Source of the DNA: Lysobacter solisilvae
GTDB taxonomy: Bacteria; Pseudomonadota; Gammaproteobacteria; Xanthomonadales; Xanthomonadaceae
Direction of reading: 5' to 3'
Assembly: GCF_016613535.2 (NCBI RefSeq)
Contig: NZ_CP071518.1
Coordinates: forward strand, 2,666,001 to 2,730,000
DNA: 64,000 bases
The notes below the pieces were generated by a model. The model had not been told where the DNA came from. It was given only the letters and a program-made list of their open reading frames with translations, and made no database searches. This document shows, piece after piece, positions 44,462 through 52,791 of this stretch (position 1 is the first letter of the stretch; each line of letters opens with the position of its first letter). The position numbers and the translations under genes were made by a program.

Positions 44462-45193
44462 TCAGTGCAAGAAGACCGTAACGACCTCACGATAGGACTT
44501 GTTAGCGCCCACGCACTCGGAATAGAAGTCTCCGGGCCGACTAACTTTGCAAACGTCGGCACACATCCCGGTAATCTCCATCCCGCAACGACTCACACGA
44601 CTCACACCCGACGTCTCGGAGGAATCTGAACACACCCGGTGTTTCCGGGTCAGGCTCTCACCGCGCTGCGCCCCTCGACAAACGAAGAGGTGTGGCGTAT
44701 CGCTAAAGAGGTCGCCATAGAACGAAGCCTCCTCGTAGGCAAACTCTTGACGAGGCCTGGAGGGGATGCCATTGAGTTTGGGATGGTCACCGCTCATGAG
44801 AATTGACAGCTTCACCCCAAAGTAGTTCATGCGGGCCAGCAGACAGGCCGTCATCCAGCGCCGCTCGCTTGCTACGAGCGGGCGGCTTCGCCAGTCCGGC
44901 GCCAAACCCACGCCGCTCTCCACTCGCGTCGGCGCCGTGCCTGTCGAAGCAGTCACCGGTGCGCCTTCCGGCAGGGCGCAACTCAGTGCGTAGTTGAGCA
45001 CCTGGTTGCCGCCTGGCAACTCTGCCAGGCGGCTGGCGGCTGACGGCGGGGGCGACTTGTCCGCTGATAGGCGATTCGATGTTGGAAGAGCGCTGCAGCC
45101 GCTTAGAAGAAGCAGCAAAGCTGCGCCGCCCTGCTTCGGATTTCTCCAAGAGGAGCCGCTTCGCATGGCCCGTTGACGAGCTATCGTGAACAT
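44462..45193 (-). CDS. Hypothetical cysteine-rich lipoprotein
   Basis: This is a 243-residue protein with a lipobox LLLSGC after a hydrophobic AALLLLL segment, so lipidation at about residue 33 is likely; the start may instead be the ATG at 45166. The middle has a conserved-looking CLLARMNYFGVKLSILMSGDH and HPKLNGI, then FAYEEASFYGDLFSDTPHLF. The C-terminal 70 residues have six to seven cysteines (CRGAQRG, HRVCSD, RCGMEI, GMCADVC, SECVGAN), suggesting disulfide-bonded folding. I do not recognise a domain. GC and codon use differ from the flanking chromosome. It could be part of an interbacterial or surface system, but nothing beside it confirms that. Confidence 0.65.
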   Translation of the reverse strand: MFTIARQRAMRSGSSWRNPKQGGAALLLLLSGCSALPTSNRLSADKSPPPSAASRLAELPGGNQVLNYALSCALPEGAPVTASTGTAPTRVESGVGLAPDWRSRPLVASERRWMTACLLARMNYFGVKLSILMSGDHPKLNGIPSRPRQEFAYEEASFYGDLFSDTPHLFVCRGAQRGESLTRKHRVCSDSSETSGVSRVSRCGMEITGMCADVCKVSRPGDFYSECVGANKSYREVVTVFLH

Positions 45194-45280
45194 GCCGAAA
45201 GAGTGTGCGAGGTTGCTAGAAGCGCGTCGGAAGCTGCCGGTACGATCGACAGCTGCCGAACGCGAAACACTGGCGCGGCC

Positions 45281-45565
45281 TTACTCTTCCAGAGCCGTAT
45301 CCGCCAACTGACGAAGAGCCTCGCGGTTCTCGCTTGCATCGTCGGGCTTTTCACTCGACGCCTTCATTGCGCTGTCCGCGACATTGCGCTGCTGGGAATC
45401 GCTAAGAGCCTGGGTGCCGACCTTTTCGTGGCCCGCCGGCTTTCGGAAATGGGTGAGGAGATAGGGATTAAGGCCATTATTCTTGTCCGTACCGCCTGCC
45501 TGCGCAACGCCCGCGGCGGCGAGGAGCAGGCTCAGCAGGACAATGCGGCTTTTGATGATCTGCAT
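45281..45565 (-). CDS. Small exported protein of unknown function
   Basis: This is a 94-residue protein starting at ATG 45565 with a clear signal peptide MQIIKSRIVLLSLLLAAAGV and a cleavage after AQA. The mature 70 residues are polar (GGTDKNNGLNPYLLTHFRKP) and end in RQLADTALEE. No domain is recognised. A related but internally deleted copy lies at 54019 on the plus strand, where signal peptide and tail are fused, so this gene belongs to a small repeated family in the island. Confidence 0.7.
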   Translation of the reverse strand: MQIIKSRIVLLSLLLAAAGVAQAGGTDKNNGLNPYLLTHFRKPAGHEKVGTQALSDSQQRNVADSAMKASSEKPDDASENREALRQLADTALEE

Positions 45566-46054
45566 GGGGTTTCTCTCAAAAAGGGGGAGGGGCGCCACTG
45601 TTGAGCGCAGGCCGCAATATGAGCAGCCCATCTACTCGTACGACGACAGACGAGCAAGACCGCCAAGTGACGTTTCGTTCATCACGACGTGTCACCCCTA
45701 TAGGTTCTATGACGTGCTGCACTGACACTTCGAAAAACAGCTATTGGAGGTGGCGGTGTGCTTGGTGGAGTGACGTACTTCAGCGACCTGGCCTCCTATT
45801 CCAGCGAACTAGCGCATTCATCTTCGATGGGTATTCTTCCATACACCCTTGCGCTTGCCGGCCTTTGGGACCGAAGAGAAGTAGTCCGCCGGCGCGACAG
45901 TCTGGCTGCTCGGGCACAAACCGAAATCGTGGCGGTTTTTGGCTCGAAAGAACGCACTAAGAACCGAGCACAGCACGATTGCCATGGGCTCAAGGTGTCG
46001 CATGAACGGCGAATGCCGCGAACCGACGTAGTAGTTTGTCTCTAAAGGTGACAT
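45566..46054. other. Gene-free stretch before the secreted protein gene
   Basis: 489 bases with no gene I can support. A plus-strand GTG frame at 45758 (with GGAGG before it, 95 codons) and a minus-strand frame at 45796-45993 overlap each other and resemble no known protein. The last 50 bases before 46055 could hold the promoter of the gene that follows. Confidence 0.4.
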
Positions 46055-46672
46055 ATGCGCTTGTTTCGTAAGAACGTCCAATTGCTGTCTCCCCGAAAGA
46101 AGCTCGTTCTCTTCGGCGCAATCGCGCTAACGAGCACGCTGGCCTATGCCTATCCCTTGCAACATGTCGTTCTTGGCGAAACGGGCAAGCATCATTGGTT
46201 CTCTGCCAGCATGGATGTTCAGCATGTGGCGCTGCGTGGGATTCCTGTCTTTGACCCCTACAGCGATTCTGGGTGTACAGGAGGGGTTGAGCTCTACCTA
46301 GTGGACGAGAATGGAAAGGCCAACGAGCATCCTTTCACGGTTCCAGCTAACACCGTTGTTCTCGTTACCGATGTTTCTGTGTCAGGAAAGGCCTCCACGG
46401 CTTTCGCAGGCCAATCCCTCCAAGTGTCGCTGACGGCAAAAGACGCAGGCACCCCGGCGCATGAATTTTACGGCGACGTCATCACGTCCGCGGGACGCTT
46501 TGGTGGGAATTTCTCTTTGGAAACAGGAGCTGCCTTTGCTGGCGGGAACAAGATTTGCGTCATTTCACACGCGTGGGAAAGCATCAACAAGAAGACCATA
46601 GTGGGAGGGTTTTCAGCGACCGCCCAGGCGACCGTGATTACTAACACGCAGACGGTTTCGCTTCCCTGGTAG
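46055..46672 (+). CDS. Hypothetical secreted protein
   Basis: This is 205 residues. A basic N-terminus (MRLFRKNVQLLSPRKKL) is followed by a hydrophobic signal VLFGAIALTSTLAYA, so it is exported. The mature part is beta-rich and has two cysteines (SDSGCTGGVE, NKICVISHA) that may pair. Segments ELYLVDENGKANEHPF and VLVTDVSVSGKAST look like a jelly-roll or Ig-like sandwich. I do not recognise the family. GC content is low for the genome, consistent with island DNA. Confidence 0.65.
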   Translation: MRLFRKNVQLLSPRKKLVLFGAIALTSTLAYAYPLQHVVLGETGKHHWFSASMDVQHVALRGIPVFDPYSDSGCTGGVELYLVDENGKANEHPFTVPANTVVLVTDVSVSGKASTAFAGQSLQVSLTAKDAGTPAHEFYGDVITSAGRFGGNFSLETGAAFAGGNKICVISHAWESINKKTIVGGFSATAQATVITNTQTVSLPW

Positions 46673-46991
46673 GGGCCTCTGTCAGGAACTCAACGGCCAT
46701 CGCTCGGCTTGGTGCGCCCGCAAGAAGGGACGGGGCCGCGGGCCACCAGGTCGTTGAACGGCCTCTCATCAACGATCGACGCATGGCAGTAGGCGGTCAC
46801 GGTTCGCTTCCGCCGTCGAAGCGTGGGCGTCGTCCGGGCTCAACGATATACGCGGGCACGTAGCCCCTTCCGATCCGCGCGCCCCCGTTTGTCAAGACCT
46901 GTCCGCGCATAGCGAGCCTGTGCGCGAAGCGATGGCGACAGGCTGGATGGGATTGGCCAGCATGGAGTCACCCCCTACGGAGTGACTTCAA
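46673..46991. other. Gene-free stretch before the intact alpA module
   Basis: 319 bases without a supported gene. It contains the beginning of repeat copy B (from 46919) with a 6-base stem AGTCAC/GTGACT at 46966-46987, immediately before the alpA-like start. I see no promoter with good hexamers. Confidence 0.45.
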
Positions 46992-47195
46992 ATGCGCAAT
47001 TTGCCTGAGACTGGCTTCCTGCGACTGTCGCAGGTTCTCGTGCTGATTCCTGTGAGCAAATCCACGTGGTGGGCTGGAGTCCGCTCCGGCCGGTTTCCCA
47101 AGCCCACGAGCGCCTTGGGCGGTCGCATAACGTGCTGGCGTGCGGAGCACATTTGGGAGCTGATCAATCGCGAGTGTGAGGTGCGCCGTGGCTGA
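46992..47195 (+). CDS. AlpA-family regulatory protein/excisionase
   Basis: This is 67 residues, the usual size of an AlpA protein: RNLPETGFLRLSQVLVLIPV then SKSTWWAGVRSGRFPKPTSA and TCWRAEHIWELIN form the winged helix-turn-helix. AlpA proteins regulate and drive excision of P4-like elements, and here a P4-type integrase lies 5 kb upstream. The decayed alpA-like copy at 43467 is closer to that integrase. The stop lies inside the start region of the next gene (GTGGCTGA overlap). Confidence 0.88.
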   Translation: MRNLPETGFLRLSQVLVLIPVSKSTWWAGVRSGRFPKPTSALGGRITCWRAEHIWELINRECEVRRG

Positions 47196-47640
47196 TGAAT
47201 CAGATGGGCGTCTTGCCGGCGGCGTTCTGGACGAGGCGCCACCCGTGCTGCTCCCCCCGGGGGCATACCTCTTGCGGTTCGAAGGTTGGGCGACGCGCAA
47301 GCACCTGGGGCGGACAGCCAAGGTAGTTCTGCGGCTGCAGGTCTGCGATCAAGGGCCCTACATGGGCCAGGCCATGCAACGCTGGTACAACGTCAAACGC
47401 TTGATCGGGCCGCCGAGGAAGTCAGGTGGCTTTGCGGCGGGTTGGTCGTCGGACCTGTACCGAGAGTTCGTCTCCATCGTGGGCGAAACGGAGCGGCGAG
47501 ACCGCATTCCCCTCACCAAGTACTCGAAGCTACTTCTGCGAGGCGAATTGGAGACGGTGACGACGGATCGCAACCAACGGCCCCTCCACCCCGGACTTCA
47601 TTACAGCGTAGTGCGGCGCCTGGGGCCGGCGGAGCTCTAA
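47188..47640 (+). CDS. Conserved hypothetical protein of the alpA module
   Basis: This is about 150 residues from a GTG at 47188 that overlaps the alpA stop by 8 bases; a GTG at 47176 is an alternative. The sequence begins ADESDGRLAGGVLDEAPPVL, has a basic patch FEGWATRKHLGRTAKVVL and MQRWYNVKRLIGPPRKSGGF, and ends HYSVVRRLGPAEL. It resembles the protein that commonly follows alpA in Xanthomonadaceae elements; its function is unknown. Basic Arg/Lys patches suggest nucleic-acid contact. Confidence 0.72.
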   Translation: MADESDGRLAGGVLDEAPPVLLPPGAYLLRFEGWATRKHLGRTAKVVLRLQVCDQGPYMGQAMQRWYNVKRLIGPPRKSGGFAAGWSSDLYREFVSIVGETERRDRIPLTKYSKLLLRGELETVTTDRNQRPLHPGLHYSVVRRLGPAEL

Positions 47641-48456
47641 ATATCCTAGCCTGCACCTATCTCTGTTCCTATTCCTACCCCGTCATGCATTGGAGGCCAA
47701 TGGAAACAAGCGTTTCCAGGGTTTCCGTTGGCAATGTGGAACGATTTCAGGCCCTTGGACAAAGGTAGAGGCCTGGATACCTGCCTATCTGTCATCTACC
47801 GCCCCGGCTGTCTGCTTTGGGCAGTCGGGGCCCAAGTCACTCGGCAGGAATCCACGGTCGACCTGGGGCCGTTTGTCATATGGAATTCCTCGCGCACGCA
47901 CGCGCGCGCGAGAAATGGATGTAAACGGACGCCATCGGCCCGAGTGGCAAGAATGTCGCATCAGAGGTTAGAGGTGGCGCTGTTTTCGCGATTGAGGTTG
48001 GTTGGAAGGGTGGTTCGGGTGGGGGCGGAGTGGCGGGCCGGTGTCCGGCGCGTGGCAGATGATGGAGGGCCCTGGGGACGCAGAAAGGTGAGGGCGTAGA
48101 AGAGCCAGGATGAGTCTAGGAGGTCCGCTAGCGTGAGGCTGCGGGGCCAAGAGCCCCCTTTTGGGGAGAGGAGAGTAGGAGGGCCGTAAGAGGTGACCGA
48201 AGATGGGCCGTCGGGGCCATAGCAAAGCCCTAGCCAAGCGACTTTAGGCTGGAGACGTCTCGAAGTAGAGGGCGGACGCCGCCCCCCAGGGAAGGAAGGG
48301 ACGGCGCCGCCAGCGGTGCGCAAAGCTCCTATACGTAGGAGATCCCGTGGCGCCTCACGGCGGGCTTCTTTTGCGTCGCCTCTGTCGATACGTCAATTGC
48401 GACAGATGCCCGCCAAGCTGGGGACGGATGATCCGAGAGAAACCGCTCGAGCCCGG
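47641..48456. other. Gene-free, purine-biased stretch
   Basis: 816 bases without a supported gene. The first 275 belong to repeat copy B. From about 47970 to 48300 the plus strand is strongly G-rich, reading G and A in long runs (AGGAGGTCC, GGGGAGAGGAGAGTAGGAGG), with a CCCCTTTTGGGG hairpin near 48160. A 6-base stem CTCCTA, loop TACG, lies at 48326-48341. Frames here are short. It may be an untranslated RNA or a decayed gene. Confidence 0.4.
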
Positions 48457-49650
48457 CTATGGCTGGCCCTCGGCGGGCGGCTGCCAGTCCTGCGGTGCGG
48501 GCCAGCGTCCCTGGGAACGGAGCAAGGCAATCACAGGAGCAATCTCGCCCTGCTCCCAAATCACATCGAAGGGAATCGAATCGCGCAATGGACCGCCCGC
48601 GTGACTCAGCCAGTCCAGTTCACGCTGCTGCGCCCGCCATCGATCACGCTCGGCGGTCGTGCGCGCGTTCGTGCTCAGCACCATTAGGGCCATCTGACGC
48701 GGAATCCACATGTCGGAGGTCGCCAGTATCTCAAACGCGTGCCGACAGCCGTCGTCAGGTGTCCACAGCCGATCATGAGGGCACATCTCCAGTAGCTCGT
48801 TCTGCTGGGCCAGGAACCAGAACAAGGCGGTGCGCTTCGCGTTCATCAACACGACGTCACGAACGGTACCCGGGCGTGTCAACTGGTAATGCTCCGCGAT
48901 GGCCGCGGACGCTGCGCCGCAAGCGGGCATCTGCGGCAGTGGGCTAAGGGCACTCACCTGCCGCTGGGCGAAATCCCCCATACGAAAGTCGACGTAACGC
49001 GTGACCGATGCCTGGCGCAACAGGGCGCGCGCGCGGCGCTTGTCGCTCCCGCGCTCGGCCACGTCGATAGCCAAAAGTCGAGGAGCCAAGTTATTTGGCT
49101 CCAGCGCTATCAGGCGAGCAACGGCGGCACTTGCGTCACAACGCTTGTCGTTTCGACAGTAAACGGCGTACATCCATGCCCCGAGCTCATTGTCCGGCCC
49201 CAGGCGCGTGGCAGTGGCCAGAGCCTGCAGATATTCGGGGCGTGTCTTTCCCAGCAGAAAGTCGGAGTTGAGCGACTGCGAGAGCACGACAGAGGAAACG
49301 AGGTCCTCGGCCTTCTGGCTCGCCGAGAGCTCCTGCGCGCGCCGCTGCACGGCCGCATGGTGCTGCGCCTCGCACGCTGCGAACCTGGGGTCGATGGGTC
49401 GATCACGCAGCTTCGCACCCGATTCGACCGCCACCGCGGACGACGCGCCACTCAACGGCGGCGTGCTGGAGCTGGGTGCCCGCGCCTGCTGTTCTGAGGT
49501 CAAGCTCCCTGACAAAGTGGCCTCCGGCGCGGAGTCCGGCGTTCCTGTGGCGGTGGATACAGTCTTGGGTGCAGACAGCGAAGCGATAAGCGCACCCAGG
49601 CCACACAAGATCATGGCTACAACGATCCATCGCGCTGTCGCATGTTTCAT
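48457..49650 (-). CDS. Hypothetical membrane-anchored protein
   Basis: This is 397 residues from an ATG at 49650 with AGGAA nine bases upstream (earlier in-frame ATGs at 49725 and 49677 have no such site). It starts MKHATARWIVVAMILCGLGA, a signal anchor. Residues 40-80 are Ser/Pro/Ala-rich, and then comes a helical part (AEDLVSSVVLSQSLNSDFLL, RPEYLQALATATRLGPDNEL) with NDKRCDASAAVARLIALEPN resembling tetratricopeptide-like repeats. Cysteines at AYCRNDKRC and MPACGA may pair. No domain is recognised. It lies on the minus strand, divergent from the cyclodipeptide synthase locus. Confidence 0.65.
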   Translation of the reverse strand: MKHATARWIVVAMILCGLGALIASLSAPKTVSTATGTPDSAPEATLSGSLTSEQQARAPSSSTPPLSGASSAVAVESGAKLRDRPIDPRFAACEAQHHAAVQRRAQELSASQKAEDLVSSVVLSQSLNSDFLLGKTRPEYLQALATATRLGPDNELGAWMYAVYCRNDKRCDASAAVARLIALEPNNLAPRLLAIDVAERGSDKRRARALLRQASVTRYVDFRMGDFAQRQVSALSPLPQMPACGAASAAIAEHYQLTRPGTVRDVVLMNAKRTALFWFLAQQNELLEMCPHDRLWTPDDGCRHAFEILATSDMWIPRQMALMVLSTNARTTAERDRWRAQQRELDWLSHAGGPLRDSIPFDVIWEQGEIAPVIALLRSQGRWPAPQDWQPPAEGQP

Positions 49651-49717
49651 TGCTGAGCTTCCTAAGACTCTTTTCATCCTGCCAATGACGTCAGTTGCGA
49701 CTGTTGGCAGGCGCCCA

Positions 49718-50251
49718 TCAAACACCCTTCAGGTAGAAGCGCCAACCATTTTCTTTGCTTGGTATTGGATGATCAGAGGCGGGGACGTTGATCCAAGAGA
49801 TAACCACAAACCGCTTCTCGCAACGTGTGTCAAGACACAGAAGCTCCCTTCGCCTTGGCGTGCTACAGGCGGCGTGCCTTTCGATCTGGCTCAAACATGC
49901 CTCGCTCTCCGGGTATCTTGCAAGCTCATCGGGATCTTCTGACGCAGGTCGACTCGCCTCAGAGATTGAATGATAGAGCGTGCGAACTTCTGGCGCATTG
50001 GCGTCGCCAGTGGGAATCAGCCTCCCTCCCAGCTTGGAAACCACTTCTTCAAATGCCGCCCTGTCGGAACTGCCGGTGAAGAGCACGCACGCGAGCCGAT
50101 CGCGCGCGTCGTGATTCGATTGGCAGCCGGCGGAACTGTTTGCCACCGTCGGGCTAGGGCTATTCGGTTCCAGAGGGTCGAACCAGATCAAAAGAGCTAC
50201 TGCCACTACGGCCGTAGAGGAAACAGCAAGCATGACTTTCACGAGAGACAC
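49718..50251 (-). CDS. Hypothetical exported protein
   Basis: This is 177 residues. A hydrophobic N-terminal segment (MSLVKVMLAVSSTAVVAVAL) is a signal peptide or anchor; the rest is polar, with several cysteines (SAGCQSNH, DRLACVLF, SEACLSQIERHAACSTP, LCLDTRC) and a C-terminal FVVISWINVPASDHPI. No family is recognised. It lies directly upstream of the previous gene on the same strand with 67 bases between, so the two may be co-transcribed. Confidence 0.65.
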   Translation of the reverse strand: MSLVKVMLAVSSTAVVAVALLIWFDPLEPNSPSPTVANSSAGCQSNHDARDRLACVLFTGSSDRAAFEEVVSKLGGRLIPTGDANAPEVRTLYHSISEASRPASEDPDELARYPESEACLSQIERHAACSTPRRRELLCLDTRCEKRFVVISWINVPASDHPIPSKENGWRFYLKGV

Positions 50252-50786
50252 GGCAGGCCTTCGGGTATGTGGTGGTGTACCCGGGATACGTCGTTTCGAA
50301 CCGATTTCCGCCAGTTACGCCGCGGAGATGGATGGCTACCAGCCTCGAGGGAGAGCAGTTACTCCCATCCATGTGTACTGGGCATCGTGATGAATGGGTA
50401 TGAGCTCGGACGACGGGCTGGATCACATCGTCGTCAAGGAGGCGAAAGAGAAAGCGCCATGAGCACCCGGTCGCTCCGATTCCTGCCGACGCAGTTCCTT
50501 CTTGAGCGTGAGGCTAGAGTTCCCTTTGCAGGGCACTCGCGCAGACCAAGATGACGGCCTGGTCGCGTTCCTCGTCAAGTCCCATCCATGCGGATGCCGA
50601 TCATGCCAGTGGAGGTTCTTCCATGGTCGTGGCGGAACGTTTCAGTTTGTGGCGTACCTATCTTGTGCGGCGCAAACGATATCTCCCGACCGTTTGCGTT
50701 CCGCCGGCAGAGCCGCCTTCCACCCACTATCCGAGGGGAGGGCGGCCCTGCCCCTTCTTGGTTCTCTCGTGCATGAGGGTTAGGCG
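50252..50786. other. Region between the exported protein gene and the cyclodipeptide synthase gene
   Basis: 535 bases with no supported gene. Short plus-strand frames starting near 50460 and 50502 share a segment and look like a decayed gene rather than a live one. An inverted repeat at 50671-50698 may be a regulatory site. The promoter of the cyclodipeptide synthase gene must lie here, but no good hexamer pair was found. Confidence 0.45.
50671..50698. promoter_or_regulatory. Inverted repeat upstream of the cyclodipeptide synthase gene
   Basis: CGCAAACG at 50671 and its exact complement CGTTTGCG at 50691 are separated by 12 bases. They lie 88 bases before the synthase start, a fitting place for an operator or for a leader hairpin. 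No T-run follows. Confidence 0.4.
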
Positions 50787-51473
50787 ATGCGGAACAGGTT
50801 TGCTTGTGAGCCGCTGACGGCAAACTGCGAAGAAGTGTTCTCTCGGCGGGAGCACGCGGTTATTGGCATCAGTCCTGGAAACAGCTATTACAGCGAAGAG
50901 AATATCGCGGGTCTTCTTCATTGGGCTTCGCGCGAGTTTGAGAGCATTTCGGTGATGATTCCCGACAATGCCTTGATTGAGACGCTTATGGCTGCGGGGT
51001 ATGCACGGGATCGTGCGCAGAAGAAGGCGCGGGAGGCGTGCGCTCGGCTCCGTAATCGCGCAGCTCGCGCCTGGAAATCCATGGGGCAAAGTGACAGGTC
51101 CAAAGTGAGTCTGCTTCTGCTGTCAGAGCTGAGCGGGCATGAACGATACCGTCAAGTTCTACAACGAGCCAAGGCGGGATTGGTTGAAGATGCTGAGTTA
51201 CGCGAATGTTGTCTACGCTTGAGTCGCAAGGTGCTTGCATCATATCTGCGAGGAGCCGAGCCTACGGAGGATCAGGCAATGCGGGCGCTGGGGTATCTGA
51301 TCGCGGAGATGCCTCTGCTTGTAGACTCGCCCAGAATCTTTGATGTTGATAGCTCTACCGCAATCTACTATCGGCGGGTTGAATATATCGACCGATTGCA
51401 CTTGTGTAACGGAAAGTTGCGGCCTTCGACCAATCAAGCCTTCGCCGTGGTGCGGCAAGTCGAGCATGTATGA
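50787..51473 (+). CDS. tRNA-dependent cyclodipeptide synthase
   Basis: This is a 228-residue cyclodipeptide synthase, which uses two aminoacyl-tRNAs to make a cyclic dipeptide (diketopiperazine). The catalytic motif IGISPGNSYYSEENIAGLLH holds the nucleophilic serine S29; Y170 and E174 in RALGYLIAEMPLLVDSP match the conserved active-site tyrosine and glutamate, all at a constant offset of 8 from AlbC numbering as I recall it. A helical basic part (ARDRAQKKAREACARLRNRA) would hold the tRNA. Where NYH-type enzymes have Y-H, this has Y194-Y195 (AIYYRR). Asn32 places it nearer NYH than XYP. The gene heads the prenyl-pathway locus. Confidence 0.9.
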   Translation: MRNRFACEPLTANCEEVFSRREHAVIGISPGNSYYSEENIAGLLHWASREFESISVMIPDNALIETLMAAGYARDRAQKKAREACARLRNRAARAWKSMGQSDRSKVSLLLLSELSGHERYRQVLQRAKAGLVEDAELRECCLRLSRKVLASYLRGAEPTEDQAMRALGYLIAEMPLLVDSPRIFDVDSSTAIYYRRVEYIDRLHLCNGKLRPSTNQAFAVVRQVEHV

Positions 51474-51578
51474 CATTGGGCCCAAACGTTCGCAGATCAG
51501 TAGCCCGTGCGTGGAGGTCGGCGGCGTACTGCCACGCGGAAGGGCAGTGTCGAAGCGCCGTCAAACCTGGGGGCTAAG

Positions 51579-52784
51579 GTGACCGTTGCTATCGAGCCTG
51601 CTGGGGCGAAGGCTTCGGCTGGAGCAACAATTGAACGCAAGGACGCGCATCTGGATCTGTGCTCGACGGCGTCGGTTGAGCCATCGCAGAATGATTCCTT
51701 GCTTAGCTGTGTGCAGCTCGTGCATTGCGCGATGCCCGAGATGGCCCTTGAAGAAGTGGTTCTGTCGACTTCCTTCTTCGGCAAGACCATTAGAGCCCCA
51801 CTGCTCGTGTGCGGGATGACTGGCGGCAGTAAGCGCGCTGAGCGCGTCAACCGGGCGTTGGCCGAGCAGGCAGAGCAGCACGGCTTGGCATTTGGTGTGG
51901 GGAGCCAACGCGCGATGATCGAGGATCCTCAGTGCGCGTCATCCTACGCCGTCCGCGATGTTGCGCCGAAAACCGTCCTCATCGGCAACGTCGGTCTGGC
52001 GACGGCGGCTTCGATTGGTGTTGACGGGGTCCGGAACTTGATGGACGAGATCGATGCCGACGCCATTGCCCTGCACCTTAACGCCGCTCAAGAGCTCACC
52101 CAGCCGGAAGGTGACCGAGACTTCCGCAACGGCTACCGAATTATCGAGAGCTTGGCGCGCTGCCTAGGGGGGCGCTTGTTGGTGAAGGAGACCGGCTGCG
52201 GAATCGGGCCGCGAGTCGCATTGCGGCTCTTTGACTCAGGGGTCGAGCTTATCGACGTTTCTGGACTGGGAGGAACCTCTTGGGTCCGTGTCGAGCAGTT
52301 CCGAGCGTCAGGTGTTGCGGCCGACGTGGCTGAACACTTTGCAAGCTGGGGCATTCCGACGGCCGCAGCCGTTGCTTCGGTTCGTCGGGCAGTTGGCGAT
52401 CGCCTGACCATTGTCGCATCTGGTGGACTTCGAACAGGGCTCGACGTCGCGAAAGCGCTCGCTGTGGGCGCCGATCTTGGCGGTATGGCACTCCCGCTGT
52501 TTCGCGCACTTGAAGCCGGCGGGCCAGAGCGCGTTGATCAGAGCATCCGCGTAATTGTCGCCCAACTCCGTCAGGCGTTGCTTCTAACGGGATCGCGCAC
52601 GCCGCAGGAGCTACGTCAGTCGCCGGTGGTCATAACAGGGGCGCTGTCTGACTGGCTCGCTGGTCTAGGCAGTGCGTCGGTGGGGGATGGGCTTGGCAAC
52701 GACTGCTTGCTTCCCAAAGAGTGCCGAATTGCCCAGCGATATCGGGATCGACCAGAACTGGTCCGCGGTGGTCCTATCGTCTAA
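51579..52784 (+). CDS. fni: Type 2 isopentenyl-diphosphate delta-isomerase
   Basis: This is 401 residues from a GTG at 51579 (with GGGGG-CTAAG before it); another GTG at 51507 would add 24 residues. It is the FMN-dependent isomerase that interconverts isopentenyl and dimethylallyl diphosphate. The N-terminal ATIERKDAHLDLC, the substrate loop HLNAAQELTQPEGDRDF, LVKETGCGIG and the FMN-binding ASGGLRTGLDVAKAL near residue 290 are diagnostic. The C-terminal tail (VRGGPIV) is longer than usual. It lies 105 bases after the cyclodipeptide synthase and 7 bases before the prenyl-synthetase gene. Its presence next to a cyclodipeptide synthase suggests supply of allylic diphosphate. Confidence 0.94.
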   Translation: MTVAIEPAGAKASAGATIERKDAHLDLCSTASVEPSQNDSLLSCVQLVHCAMPEMALEEVVLSTSFFGKTIRAPLLVCGMTGGSKRAERVNRALAEQAEQHGLAFGVGSQRAMIEDPQCASSYAVRDVAPKTVLIGNVGLATAASIGVDGVRNLMDEIDADAIALHLNAAQELTQPEGDRDFRNGYRIIESLARCLGGRLLVKETGCGIGPRVALRLFDSGVELIDVSGLGGTSWVRVEQFRASGVAADVAEHFASWGIPTAAAVASVRRAVGDRLTIVASGGLRTGLDVAKALAVGADLGGMALPLFRALEAGGPERVDQSIRVIVAQLRQALLLTGSRTPQELRQSPVVITGALSDWLAGLGSASVGDGLGNDCLLPKECRIAQRYRDRPELVRGGPIV

Positions 52785-52791
52785 CTTGCAC

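Larger units (their letters stand above)
46919..47915 (+). repeat. Direct repeat copy B of the alpA module (intact)
   Basis: About 997 bases that match 43396-44331. This copy has both open reading frames intact. The two copies share the order hairpin, alpA-like gene, following gene, then the CCTGCACCTATC landmark, and end at a CGCGCGCGAG tract. Confidence 0.82.

Noticed and set aside
45758..46045. A 95-codon plus-strand frame with a GTG start and GGAGG upstream
   Set aside because: Overlaps other short frames, no signature, and ends just before a gene with better support; could be real but evidence is too weak.
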